Source: Muribaculaceae bacterium (GTDB lineage: Bacteria > Bacteroidota > Bacteroidia > Bacteroidales > Muribaculaceae). Taken from it: a stretch of DNA of 64,000 bases. The notes beneath the pieces are model-generated. The model worked only from the letters and a program-made list of their open reading frames with translations. It was not told the DNA's origin and did no database searches. The DNA lies in assembly GCA_029060725.1 (NCBI GenBank), contig JAIDTL010000038.1, positions 62,001 to 126,000 on the forward strand. Reading direction: 5' to 3'. The translations under genes and the position numbers were made by a program. Position 1 is the first letter of the stretch. The number at the start of each line of letters is the position of its first letter. Shown one piece after another: positions 30,109 to 39,543 of this stretch.

Positions 30109-31311
30109 TTATCGTATATCCCAATGATATGATGGTTGATAATAAGTAGGATCTTTCAAGGAAAGATTATTAGTACTATCTACTGCCTGATGATTGGTTT
30201 GGTCTTTCTTCAAATCTTTCAAAGTATTTAGAAGTTCAATCTTTACTCTATCAAGTTCTTCAGAAGAGTTTTGCGCTGAATAAATAGAATACCAAAGAGA
30301 TACAATTGCAACAATAACACTTAGTACAATACTGAAAATAGCCCATCTTGTTGAACTATTAGCAGATTTTTGCGTAGCCTCAATATTTTCTTGCGCTTTT
30401 ACAAGTGTTTGCTCCGTAGTTGCAAGGCTTTCAAGAGAAACCTCCAGATTACGATTTGATGTATTAAAAGTTCTTTCCAATCTGGACAGGCTTTCTTCAG
30501 AATTTCGAAGATTTTCCTCAGCTTTACTTAAAATAGAGTAATTATTGGCAAGCCTAATTTTTGAATCAAAGAAAAGATATAGAACATTAAAGTACTTTAC
30601 CGAATTCTCAATATTAAAAGCGTGACGTCGGTACTCCTTATCATGGACATCAATGCGATATCTGTTATTGTATACCGACCTATAAAGAGTGCTTCCGTAT
30701 GCATCATACCCCAAAACCATGACATACATCTGTAGAAAGGATTCATAACGTTTACGAATTTCGGCATCACGATGTTCCTTTTCTAACTCAACAGCATGAC
30801 GGACTACAACCTGCGCCTTCTTGACTAAATTCTGAACTGTTGACTCATATTGCAATAAATACCAGATTAAAGCATCGTTATCAGGATTGTGAATATCAAT
30901 ATCCTCGCATGTTATGAAAGGCTTAAGAGAAGAATCACTCTCATCTTCATGAAAGTCATGCTTATGATACAGACTCTTAATCATATGATACACTACTTCC
31001 GGGAAAGTGCGCCCATCGAATCCAAATTCGCTATCTTTCAAGAATTTGGATACATATCGGTATTTTACCATCCCATTATGACTGAAATCTAAAAATTCCA
31101 ATCTTAAGAAATGTTCAAAACCATTAGAATCTCCTTCACATTGCACAAAAATATCAATATCTTTGTTATCTGCTTCGACACGTATTAAAAATTCATCATG
31201 AGGATCATCTGATATGTTTACAGTAAGACATCCTCCATGATAAGGCATATCAAACGGCAATGGCAAATGATCGACCTTCGGAATCCACAGAACAACAAAA
31301 CACTGATCCAT
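30109..31311 (-). CDS. Hypothetical protein with coiled coil and C-terminal TM helix (400 aa)
   Basis: Long ORF; WAIFSIVLSVIVAIVSLWYSIY TM segment; sits between the two direct repeats. Confidence 0.75.
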   Translation of the reverse strand: MDQCFVVLWIPKVDHLPLPFDMPYHGGCLTVNISDDPHDEFLIRVEADNKDIDIFVQCEGDSNGFEHFLRLEFLDFSHNGMVKYRYVSKFLKDSEFGFDGRTFPEVVYHMIKSLYHKHDFHEDESDSSLKPFITCEDIDIHNPDNDALIWYLLQYESTVQNLVKKAQVVVRHAVELEKEHRDAEIRKRYESFLQMYVMVLGYDAYGSTLYRSVYNNRYRIDVHDKEYRRHAFNIENSVKYFNVLYLFFDSKIRLANNYSILSKAEENLRNSEESLSRLERTFNTSNRNLEVSLESLATTEQTLVKAQENIEATQKSANSSTRWAIFSIVLSVIVAIVSLWYSIYSAQNSSEELDRVKIELLNTLKDLKKDQTNHQAVDSTNNLSLKDPTYYQPSYHWDIR

Positions 31312-31377
31312 ATGAAAATTCTAAAAAAATGGACGGAGAAGACTCCATCCATATTTAAATTATAAGTAATAAATAAC

Positions 31378-31590
31378 CTATGCAAGATCTAAATCCTGCA
31401 CATAATGCTTACCGAGATTTGAAATTCTCCAAGTTTTCTTTTTACGAGTGTAACCGCATATAATAAAACCAACGGATACAAACTCTGAGAGTATTTCATT
31501 TCCGATATCGTTTTGGAGGTCTTTAAAATAACCCCACCCGCTATTGTAGATATTCTTCAACGCGGTTTTACGCTCTTCATTCATAACCAT
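31378..31590 (-). CDS. Small winged-helix-like hypothetical protein (70 aa)
   Basis: ORF co-directional with the 400-aa ORF; KKKTWRISNLGKHYV resembles a wing/winged-helix end. Confidence 0.5.
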   Translation of the reverse strand: MVMNEERKTALKNIYNSGWGYFKDLQNDIGNEILSEFVSVGFIICGYTRKKKTWRISNLGKHYVQDLDLA

Positions 31591-31776
31591 TAATGCCTTA
31601 TTAATTACACGCTTGCAATAGAAGGCAAAACTATTGCAAGAATGATGAAACTAAACATTACTTAATAAGTAATGCCAATTAATACACTCCAGTTCGCAAA
31701 GTTAATAATTTTTATAATGATTACCAAATATTTTTTATTATTTTAATAAAATACAATATAAAACTTCAAAAACGCC

Positions 31777-32193
31777 GAGAGGTGCAACGGCTAAGGCATT
31801 GTTGTCGCAAGCGAACACTACGACTTAAGGACAAAGCCGTCAGCGGCGTTTGGGACGAGCCCTGCTCTCCCGCTGACCGCTTTGTCAGATTCAAAGAGAG
31901 GGTTAAACACCGAGTGGCTGACTGTCTTCGCAGGATGCTTCGCAAGCTACGCTCAACCTGCCGACGATCAGCCTCTCCGTATTCTTAACGCCCTCTCCAT
32001 GCTTTTTCTTTTCAGTGCCCTTGCGCCATTCTCCGTTTGTCAGCAGTCCACGGGGTGAGACAGTGATATGCCGTCTTCATGCTTCGACCGCATATCACAG
32101 ACTCACCTTTCCTGGACTGTACAATCTTTATTATTAAAAATCTTCAGTGGCCAATATGTCGTGATTCGTTTTCACCGGCGCGGAATCTACGCT
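31777..32193. repeat. ~417-bp non-coding direct repeat, copy 2
   Basis: Aligned by eye with 29626-30042 over the whole length. Confidence 0.9.
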
Positions 32194-32229
32194 CCAATTT
32201 ATTGCTGTACAATCAACCAAGGAAGCCTT

Positions 32230-32381
32230 GCTTGCTCGTAATTGAAAACGTGCGGAGCAGGGCTATTCTTTTGCCTTCCAACTGAAAAATCTCCAGACCT
32301 CCCGTTGGTCAGCTCGTATTTTTCAGCCGAAGGCGAACAGCCCTTCTTTGTCTCCGCACGCCATACTTTCAACGAGCAAGC
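32230..32381 (+). ncRNA. Long imperfect nested hairpin (possible structured RNA/leader)
   Basis: GCTTGCTCGT/ACGAGCAAGC, GTGCGGAG/CTCCGCAC, AGGGCT/AGCCCT, GCCTTC/GAAGGC, CTGAAAAAT/ATTTTTCAG, GACC/GGTC pair in nested order. Confidence 0.6.
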
Positions 32382-32424
32382 AAAACTTCGATAGTCGATA
32401 GACGCATAAAAAAAATGTCGCACG

Positions 32425-32640
32425 ATGAAAACGAACAACAACATATCAGTTAGACGAGGCAAAGCATCCATCTCCAGTCTCAACCGCATAAAAAAGGTTG
32501 CCAAATGGATAGCAGTTCTAATAGGCTCAATCATCGGATTGGTGTTGTGGGTGTTCATCAGACCGATATTCCGAGGCGTGGGTTGGATAATCTCAATCGT
32601 AAGCGCACTAATGATAATGTTTTGGCTATTAACCTTCTAA
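32425..32640 (+). CDS. Small membrane protein of conjugation region
   Basis: Two hydrophobic segments; immediately upstream of pcfK-like gene. Confidence 0.55.
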   Translation: MKTNNNISVRRGKASISSLNRIKKVAKWIAVLIGSIIGLVLWVFIRPIFRGVGWIISIVSALMIMFWLLTF

Positions 32641-32651
32641 AAATTACGACT

Positions 32652-33110
32652 ATGGCTACAATGATGAAATCAAACGATGGTGCATTAGCACTAATCCAAA
32701 TGATGTTACAGGAGCGGTGCATCGCAGAACCCTCATTCGCTATCAAGATGGCGAACCCTTCAAAAAGTATTGAGGGAGCAGTCAACTACCTTTGCTCACA
32801 GATACAGAAGAGCGGTCTTTGTATGGTGGATAATACGAAAGTTATGAATATTTTGGTGCACTACTTTGATGAAAACGAAATTGAGGACTGCGGAAAGGTA
32901 AACTGCAAAATCGTAGTGTCAAAACCCGAGCTGTCCGAGGAGGATAAGCAAATGCTAAAGGAACAGGCTATGGAGGAGTATAAGGAAGAGCAACTCAAAC
33001 AAATCCGCCGAGATAACGCACCTAAAGCAACTCCCAAACCCAAGCCAACCACCACCGCACCCAAAGCCGGAGCAGAAATAAATGTTCAACCAAGTCTTTT
33101 TGACTTCTAA
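32652..33110 (+). CDS. PcfK-like protein
   Basis: MATMMKSNDGALALIQMMLQ...PSKSIEGAVNYLCSQIQKSG; followed by pcfJ. Confidence 0.85.
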   Translation: MATMMKSNDGALALIQMMLQERCIAEPSFAIKMANPSKSIEGAVNYLCSQIQKSGLCMVDNTKVMNILVHYFDENEIEDCGKVNCKIVVSKPELSEEDKQMLKEQAMEEYKEEQLKQIRRDNAPKATPKPKPTTTAPKAGAEINVQPSLFDF

Positions 33111-33122
33111 AAACACACGACT

Positions 33123-34388
33123 ATGAAACCAAGAAATAAAAAGCAACAAGAGATATTGGCATTGAGTGGGCAACTTCGCCCACTCACTCCCAGCCAAAAG
33201 AAATGGGCTCTCAACTACACCATCAGTCACTATGGTTTTCGTCTGAAATCCGGTATGTGTACTTGTATGAAATGCGGACACGAATGGATGGAGAAAAGCA
33301 TTGGAAAGCACATTTGCCCCAAATGTGGCTCTATCTTAGAAATCAAAGATACCAAGCAACGTGTTATTCGTGACAAGTCATATTTCAATGTAATCACAAC
33401 TATGGGAGGTTATCAGGTAGTGAGAATGTTCCTTATGATAGTTGAAATGCGAAAAGGGATGAAAGCCAACCCCGCATTTCTTGAAATCGGTCAGTATTGG
33501 ATTGATGACAAGGGCAGAACGACAGTCGTAGGTCTCCAAAGAACTTTAGGACACTATGTCGACACTTTCGCTTTTGGCTCACCATTGGAAATAAGGCATG
33601 ACAACGATGCTTTCCATTTTATCGCAGGAGAATGGGTATATCCTAAAGTCAATGTTACTGACACGATAAAACGTAACGGATTCAAGACCTCTACCTATTA
33701 CATACACCCTGTAACTCTTTTTCAGCAGTTGTTGACGAACCCTTATGCCGAGACTCTGATTAAATCCAACGACATTGAAATGCTAAAACATCTTTGTCTT
33801 TATCCGGAAGACGTTAACAAATATTGGGACTCGATCAAGATTGCTAAAAGAGCTGGATATAAGTTCAAAGATATCGGAATGTGGTTTGACTATATCAAGA
33901 TGCTGGAAAATATGGATAAGGACCTCAAATCACCTTCACTGATAGCGCCTAAAGACCTAAAGACCGCACACGACATCTATGTTGAGAAGGTCAACCGAAA
34001 GAGGGCGAAGGAGCGTATGTTAGCCGACCGCAAGAGAGCGGAGGAAGACAAAGCCAAGTTTGAGGAACTCAAAGGAAGATATATTGGATTGTCGATGACA
34101 GACGGAAAAATCAACCTCCATACTCTTGACAGCGTAGCCGAATATTTCGAGCAAGGAGAAAGCCAGCATATCTGCGTAGGCACATCAAAGTATTATCTAA
34201 AAGCCGAGACTCTGGTGTTTACTGCCACAATGGGAGGCAAAACCATCGCCACCGTAGAAATATCGCTCAATGATTACTCAATCTTACAATGCAGAGCCTT
34301 TGCAAATGACATCTGTAAATATGCCGAGGAGATTGCCGACATCATTAACGCAAACAAGAAACTGATTGCAGATAGAAAGAGAGCATAA
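33123..34388 (+). CDS. PcfJ-like protein
   Basis: MKPRNKKQQEIL...CMKCGHEW..CPKCG Zn ribbon; canonical ICE neighbour of PcfK. Confidence 0.9.
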   Translation: MKPRNKKQQEILALSGQLRPLTPSQKKWALNYTISHYGFRLKSGMCTCMKCGHEWMEKSIGKHICPKCGSILEIKDTKQRVIRDKSYFNVITTMGGYQVVRMFLMIVEMRKGMKANPAFLEIGQYWIDDKGRTTVVGLQRTLGHYVDTFAFGSPLEIRHDNDAFHFIAGEWVYPKVNVTDTIKRNGFKTSTYYIHPVTLFQQLLTNPYAETLIKSNDIEMLKHLCLYPEDVNKYWDSIKIAKRAGYKFKDIGMWFDYIKMLENMDKDLKSPSLIAPKDLKTAHDIYVEKVNRKRAKERMLADRKRAEEDKAKFEELKGRYIGLSMTDGKINLHTLDSVAEYFEQGESQHICVGTSKYYLKAETLVFTATMGGKTIATVEISLNDYSILQCRAFANDICKYAEEIADIINANKKLIADRKRA

Positions 34389-34441
34389 GTTTAATCCGAC
34401 CACCGACTGAAATATGTCGGTGGTCACAAAATCCAAAAGAT

Positions 34442-34699
34442 ATGAACGTGATATTTGAACACCCGACCATAATTTTTGATGACAAGATAGCCGAAATCAT
34501 CATTGAGTTTGTAAACCATATCCTCTATGCGGACAACGAGGATAACCTAAGACGTATAGTAACTGACTTTGCAGAAACTTATGCACTTGACAGGTACTTT
34601 GTATATGGTTTCGGCAGTCACCACCTATGGCTGAAGCAAAGAAAAATAACTGACCCGCAAAAGGTATTTGATTATCGTATTTTGATTGTGAATTTCTAA
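34442..34699 (+). CDS. Small hypothetical ICE protein
   Basis: ORF in same operon as pcfJ. Confidence 0.5.
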   Translation: MNVIFEHPTIIFDDKIAEIIIEFVNHILYADNEDNLRRIVTDFAETYALDRYFVYGFGSHHLWLKQRKITDPQKVFDYRILIVNF

Positions 34700-34711
34700 A
34701 CTTATAATGAT

Positions 34712-34930
34712 ATGGCAACACGAATGACCGCCAACGGAGTAAGCACAACCACTACTCCCGGCACTGAACAATACGAGGTTTTCTACATCGGCTATCGCCA
34801 TCGGAGCAAGCGATACCAATACGATTACCGACACACTGACGGAGAGTTATTCTCTTGTGTCGCTCCAACACTCACAGAGTGTCGCAGAAAACGTGATGAG
34901 TGGCTCAATAAGAAAGCCATCCACAACTGA
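34712..34930 (+). CDS. DUF3873-like small protein
   Basis: TANGVSTTTTPGTEQYEVFYI...YQYDYRHTDGELFSCVAPTLTECRRKRDEW. Confidence 0.75.
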   Translation: MATRMTANGVSTTTTPGTEQYEVFYIGYRHRSKRYQYDYRHTDGELFSCVAPTLTECRRKRDEWLNKKAIHN

Positions 34931-35010
34931 AAATATAGCCAAGTCGTAATATAGCCAGAGCGATGTGACCTCGTGATGAAGTCGCACCGCTCATTTTGCT
35001 AAAAATTTCG

Positions 35011-35025
35011 GCCGCCACGGGCGGC
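35011..35025 (-). terminator. GC-rich hairpin terminator for minus-strand gene pair
   Basis: GCCGCC-acg-GGCGGC with AAAAATTTC on the + strand 5' side (U-rich on minus transcript). Confidence 0.6.
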
Positions 35026-35027
35026 GA

Positions 35028-35708
35028 TTAAGCCATTCTTTCTTTTACGATTTCTGGGATATATGAATTTTTTTCAGATTCAGACCCCAGACCCAAGCGA
35101 GGATATACCATTCCACCAATTCCAGGGATTATTTCTTTATTTTCATTTATTACATCATCTATAGCAAATGTTACGAACCTAAACTTAGATGAAATCTCAT
35201 TTGGGAAATCCATACATAAATTAAATTCCGCATCCTTATACATCACAGGTGCAATAATGTATATGTACTTAGGTGCAAATTCTGAAATTAAACGCATTAA
35301 TTGCGTTTTAACAACACAAGAAGAACTTATTATTGACTTTATAATAATAAGATTTTCGCACTTAGATTGTAATTCTTCTTTGTATGTTCGTACTATAGAA
35401 GTGACATCTACACCGTTGGATAACCTTTCTCTGACACCCCAGAATACTGCTAATGGAAGCATTGGATCACCAAGACCACGCATAAATCCAGATGCAAGCC
35501 AATCGGCATCTTCGGATGCACACGCCAATAGTGTAGATTCGTTATATGTATGCGGTAATAGGTTCTTAATAATCATTCCTAACTCCTTTCCAATAGAATA
35601 GAACGAGGAGCGATATTCATCGACAGATGTATCTTTATCTGCGATTGTATTGAGCAGAGAATTTATTAGTTCAGAATGCTCGTATTTATAACTTAAAAGT
35701 TTCCTCAT
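35028..35708 (-). CDS. Phosphoribosyltransferase (UPRTase-like) fold protein
   Basis: NLIIIKSIISSSCVVKTQLMRLI ... PKYIYIIAPVMYKDAEFNLCMDFPNEI ... FVTFAIDDV...IPGIGGMVYPRLGL. Confidence 0.6.
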   Translation of the reverse strand: MRKLLSYKYEHSELINSLLNTIADKDTSVDEYRSSFYSIGKELGMIIKNLLPHTYNESTLLACASEDADWLASGFMRGLGDPMLPLAVFWGVRERLSNGVDVTSIVRTYKEELQSKCENLIIIKSIISSSCVVKTQLMRLISEFAPKYIYIIAPVMYKDAEFNLCMDFPNEISSKFRFVTFAIDDVINENKEIIPGIGGMVYPRLGLGSESEKNSYIPEIVKERMA

Positions 35709-35714
35709 AACTGT

Positions 35715-36575
35715 TCAATTAAATAGAGTTATTAGTTGAAATATCTCGGACGGATTAGTTTCATTTATTCTTGAATTCAACTCATCTGTGAGATAAAACT
35801 GACCTGAAAGTTTTCTATATGACCAAAAGATATTTTGACCATTTACTAAGTACGAAAACTCAGGGAATCTATCAAATATATTCTTTAATTCATCTGATAG
35901 TTCAACATTTGGCAAATCCTTAAAGTTTATTATAGCACCATATTTGAGTATAGTTTGATCTTTAATCTCAGATAATGAGACAAGCCTATTCGGTGCAGCT
36001 AATTCTAACCATTCACTTCTTATGACTTCAGCAAATACAGATAGTTTATCCAAGGTATGACCATCTCTATCTGCAAATAAAATAGATTTAATTTCGCTTT
36101 GCAAGTCTTCAGAATCCAACAATATAGCATTGAGATTTGGATAAGCTGGAAATAGTTCTTTTATTGTCACATCTTCAATGACGGATGGAATCGGACTGGT
36201 ATGAATTTTACAACCCGTATTTGAGTACACAATCTTAAGTTGAAAAGACTCTCCATTGGCAACAGAATACACTTTTTGCCAACGAAAATCATAAAAAGGT
36301 TTTCCTTTCTTGTCTTCGTCCCAACTAAGAGATATTGTGTCTTTACATTGATGATAAACCTTCAATCCATCATTATAGATAATTTGAAAATCGTCAACAA
36401 ACGTATCTTTTAATTGAGCTGCTACATATGTATTATCCAAATCAACACCCAAGGAGTATAGGTGTATAATTTCTTTAGTGGCATAAATGACCTCAAAAGT
36501 ATTTCCTTTTTGGTTATTTAATCCACCTTGATGCTTATGAGCAAGATATGTCTTATGTTCTTCAGATAAATCCAT
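35715..36575 (-). CDS. Possible PD-(D/E)XK nuclease (dsDNA endonuclease/Cap4-like N-terminal domain)
   Basis: GNTFEVIYATKEI ... VDDFQIIYNDGLKVYHQCKDT (E...D...QxK-like spacing); 6 bp upstream of the PRTase-like gene. Confidence 0.5.
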   Translation of the reverse strand: MDLSEEHKTYLAHKHQGGLNNQKGNTFEVIYATKEIIHLYSLGVDLDNTYVAAQLKDTFVDDFQIIYNDGLKVYHQCKDTISLSWDEDKKGKPFYDFRWQKVYSVANGESFQLKIVYSNTGCKIHTSPIPSVIEDVTIKELFPAYPNLNAILLDSEDLQSEIKSILFADRDGHTLDKLSVFAEVIRSEWLELAAPNRLVSLSEIKDQTILKYGAIINFKDLPNVELSDELKNIFDRFPEFSYLVNGQNIFWSYRKLSGQFYLTDELNSRINETNPSEIFQLITLFN

Positions 36576-36728
36576 GTGGTAATAATAACGAATGCAAATA
36601 TAGGGAAAAAAAACTAAACTTTAAAAATTTCCTTCAAAAAAGTTAATCCTCGTATGATATTCATCAAACGAGGAACACAATTAAATAACAAATAATTCAG
36701 CAAACTTGGACAGTCTTCTGGTATAAAT

Positions 36729-37001
36729 TCCTTTGTGGAATTTGCTTATGTAGCGGCAATGGAATGTGTAGGCCTTGAAGATATTGCGGTCTCAAGCTTT
36801 CAGATTTTTCAGGATACTGCTCTTGTTCACCATTCCGGGTCCACAGTTATAGGCAAGTGGACCGAGAAGAAATGAGTCTTTACCATATTGGAAGTAAAGG
36901 GAGCAGAAATAAGCGAGGTCTTTACGGAGCCATGAGTCAGCTCGTGCCCCTTGAGTTGCACACAATGTCAGTATAGCTATTTCTGCTGTACATGATGTCA
37001 A
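36729..37001 (-). pseudogene. Truncated lysozyme-like duplicate
   Basis: LRKDLAYFCSLYFQYGKDSFLLGPLAYNCGPGMVNKSSILKNLKA matches the intact gene at 39040-39531; lacks N- and C-termini. Confidence 0.8.
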
Positions 37002-37196
37002 TAACCTACTTCCTCCATACAGATAAGTCTTTAAGATTAGTGAGGTAAGCGATTGTTATTTCAACTAATTACCTCAATTCAGATATACAGATTCTACAGA
37101 GAATACAATTTTACTAACCATCTGTAGAATCCATTCTAAAGTATTGTATACTAACAATAAATATAAAACGCCAACTATCTATGAAACCCGGTTAAA

Positions 37197-37808
37197 TTAA
37201 AAGAAATATTTTAAGGACATCCTAATCTTATTGTCATAAGTATTCATATTAGCTTGTTTTATAAAATTAAACAAACCGAAATATCCCATAATGTCGATTT
37301 CATATTTATCATAGAAACGAAGTCCACACCCAAGACCCCATGAAAAGTTGAAATGATTATACCCATTTATCTCCTTGGGCCTATAATATTTATGACAGAA
37401 ACCATAAGAGAACTCCTGACCCACTAAAGGAACTATATCCTTATCCTCAGTTAACTTAAAAGGATAACCTAAATTAACAGATAGTGGAACAGACCACCTA
37501 TGTAAGAAGAAATCACTATCAGAAATTGTGAAGGATGACATGTCAATACTATCATAACAGAAAGAAAGATTGGCATCAATAAATATATCAAATTTAAGAA
37601 AAATTCTATAATTTAGGCCTAAACCTCCACCATAACTAAAGACAGGTTCTTTGGTTACATGCAATGTTTTCCAATTGCCAGGAATATTAATAGTGAATAT
37701 CGGCATGAAAGCCCACGAATTTCTTCTAATTTTAGAAGTTGTATCGATTTCTTCTGCAATCATAAACAAAGGGAATGCCGAAATAAAAGCTAAAACCAGT
37801 TGACGCAT
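37197..37808 (-). CDS. Outer-membrane beta-barrel-like protein
   Basis: Signal peptide, alternating aromatic beta-strands, C-terminal SLKYFF. Confidence 0.6.
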   Translation of the reverse strand: MRQLVLAFISAFPLFMIAEEIDTTSKIRRNSWAFMPIFTINIPGNWKTLHVTKEPVFSYGGGLGLNYRIFLKFDIFIDANLSFCYDSIDMSSFTISDSDFFLHRWSVPLSVNLGYPFKLTEDKDIVPLVGQEFSYGFCHKYYRPKEINGYNHFNFSWGLGCGLRFYDKYEIDIMGYFGLFNFIKQANMNTYDNKIRMSLKYFF

Positions 37809-37823
37809 ATAAATATAAAAATT

Positions 37824-37860
37824 AAATTACTTTCAATGTTCTTAACATTGAAAGTAATTT
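37824..37860 (-). terminator. Hairpin terminator
   Basis: AAATTACTTTCAATGTT-ctt-AACATTGAAAGTAATTT, 17-bp perfect arms. Confidence 0.75.
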
Positions 37861-37865
37861 ATAAT

Positions 37866-38807
37866 TTATTGATTACTCCAATAATTAGTACTATATGCCG
37901 CTATGGATAACGCTGAATATACACATTGCTTCTGAAGATCGGTTATAGCAGGATCTCTTTCTATTCGATCTATATACATATTAATTAAATAGTTGACATC
38001 TTCCATATCTTCTGGATACTCTTGATAGACATCTAGAAAGAGCTTAATAATACGATCCTCTTTATCGGAGGTTTCATTCAGATACTCCATTGATAATAAT
38101 TGAGGAGATGTTAATAAGGCATCATAATTGTTCATAAAACTTTCAGAATGCAAAATTGAGATTTCCTCATCACTTAGATAATTTCCCAATTCCGCCTGCG
38201 AAGGTAATTCGTCATTGAGAATTCTAAGAGAAATATTATGATATAAACCAATTTCTTTTGAAGACTCGAATTTAACCGGAAACTTGATGTTTATAGCAGA
38301 ACAATTCTCAATTTCTTTTTGTTGTAGATCCTTATTTTGTCTTGCAACCAGATACGCAGATTCAACCTGATGTTGAGAAAAATAATGTATATCAGATGCT
38401 TTTGTGACCGAACTATGGCTAAAATTACAACTGGCAAGAGCCGAGGTTCCAATTGCGACAACAATACCACCTACAATGGATCCAGCCAATCCCCCAACAG
38501 CACCCCATTGGGCCCCTTTTATTCCTCCGCATACATCCAGATATACAATTTCAACAAGTTTTAAAAAACCAAAAATCTCTCTAAAACCTTTTGTCTGAAC
38601 ATTCTTCGTCTTTGCTGCGATAGTTAAACTGTCGTTCAGTTCAGCAAGACTAATAATCAAAGGATCATTATTAAGAGAATCCTTTGGTGGATTCACAGAA
38701 GATTGACCGTCAAATGACTTGCTCGAATAGTCAACTTCATTTGTACAAGCCGAGAAGAGCATAATAGATGCCACAATTGTCGCAATCAAGATAAAAAGTT
38801 GTTTCAT
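37866..38807 (-). CDS. Lipoprotein with Gly-zipper-like hydrophobic segment
   Basis: Lipobox IMLFSAC; GAQWGAVGGLAGSIVGGIVVAIG. Confidence 0.65.
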   Translation of the reverse strand: MKQLFILIATIVASIMLFSACTNEVDYSSKSFDGQSSVNPPKDSLNNDPLIISLAELNDSLTIAAKTKNVQTKGFREIFGFLKLVEIVYLDVCGGIKGAQWGAVGGLAGSIVGGIVVAIGTSALASCNFSHSSVTKASDIHYFSQHQVESAYLVARQNKDLQQKEIENCSAINIKFPVKFESSKEIGLYHNISLRILNDELPSQAELGNYLSDEEISILHSESFMNNYDALLTSPQLLSMEYLNETSDKEDRIIKLFLDVYQEYPEDMEDVNYLINMYIDRIERDPAITDLQKQCVYSALSIAAYSTNYWSNQ

Positions 38808-39039
38808 AATTTAATTATTTTGATTTTTTACAAAATTAGCACATCATTTGTCTTTTAACATCACCCCAAAGGGTGATTCTCAAAAAAATACTTTTTAAAA
38901 GAAACCACTCAGCCACCTCCAGTCCTATTAATTAGAATAATCTTTCAGGTTAATGTAGGTAAGTCTTCTGTATTGTCGTTATCCGTGTTCTGGGCGCAGC
39001 ACTATAAGGACTTTTCTCAACATCTACTTTACAATGTCC

Positions 39040-39531
39040 TTATGGGACGAAAAGCGCTACTATTTCAGTAATCCTACGGGAGTGGATACCTTTGTGCCAT
39101 TTGCCTTTATAACGACAGTGTGCTGTGTATACTTTAAAGATATTTCGGTCTCCGGCTTTAAGTTTTTTCAGAATGCTGGACTTGTTAACGACACCTGGTC
39201 CACAGTTATAGGCAAGTGCGCCAAGAAGAACTGAGTCTTTGCCATACTCGGAATACAGGGAGCAGAGTTTCTTCAGATCCTTACGGAGCAATGCGTCAGC
39301 TTGTGCTTCTGTGAGTTGCACGCCACGTCGGTAGTGCTCACCCGGCTGAACCTGATGTCCATAGCCTACATAAGGCCAGTCTTTTGGATGGTTGAGTGTC
39401 TCGAACTTCTTAATTATTAACACAGCTCTCTCAAAGAGAGGCAACTCCATTATATTTCGCTTCGCAGCGAAAGCCGGCGAAGTGACCGATAAGGTCACTA
39501 TCGCCATAAGAATATATATAAGTTTTTTCAT
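39040..39531 (-). CDS. Lysozyme-like glycoside hydrolase of conjugation operon
   Basis: FETLNHPKDWPYVGYGHQVQPGEHY, ALAYNCGPGVV. Confidence 0.85.
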   Translation of the reverse strand: MKKLIYILMAIVTLSVTSPAFAAKRNIMELPLFERAVLIIKKFETLNHPKDWPYVGYGHQVQPGEHYRRGVQLTEAQADALLRKDLKKLCSLYSEYGKDSVLLGALAYNCGPGVVNKSSILKKLKAGDRNIFKVYTAHCRYKGKWHKGIHSRRITEIVALFVP

Positions 39532-39543
39532 AAATAAGCAAAA

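Noticed and set aside
30109-31590. Composite transposon interpretation of the repeat-bracketed cassette
   Set aside because: No transposase-like ORF, no obvious target-site duplication, and the flanking repeats are non-coding; left as an unexplained repeat-bracketed cassette.
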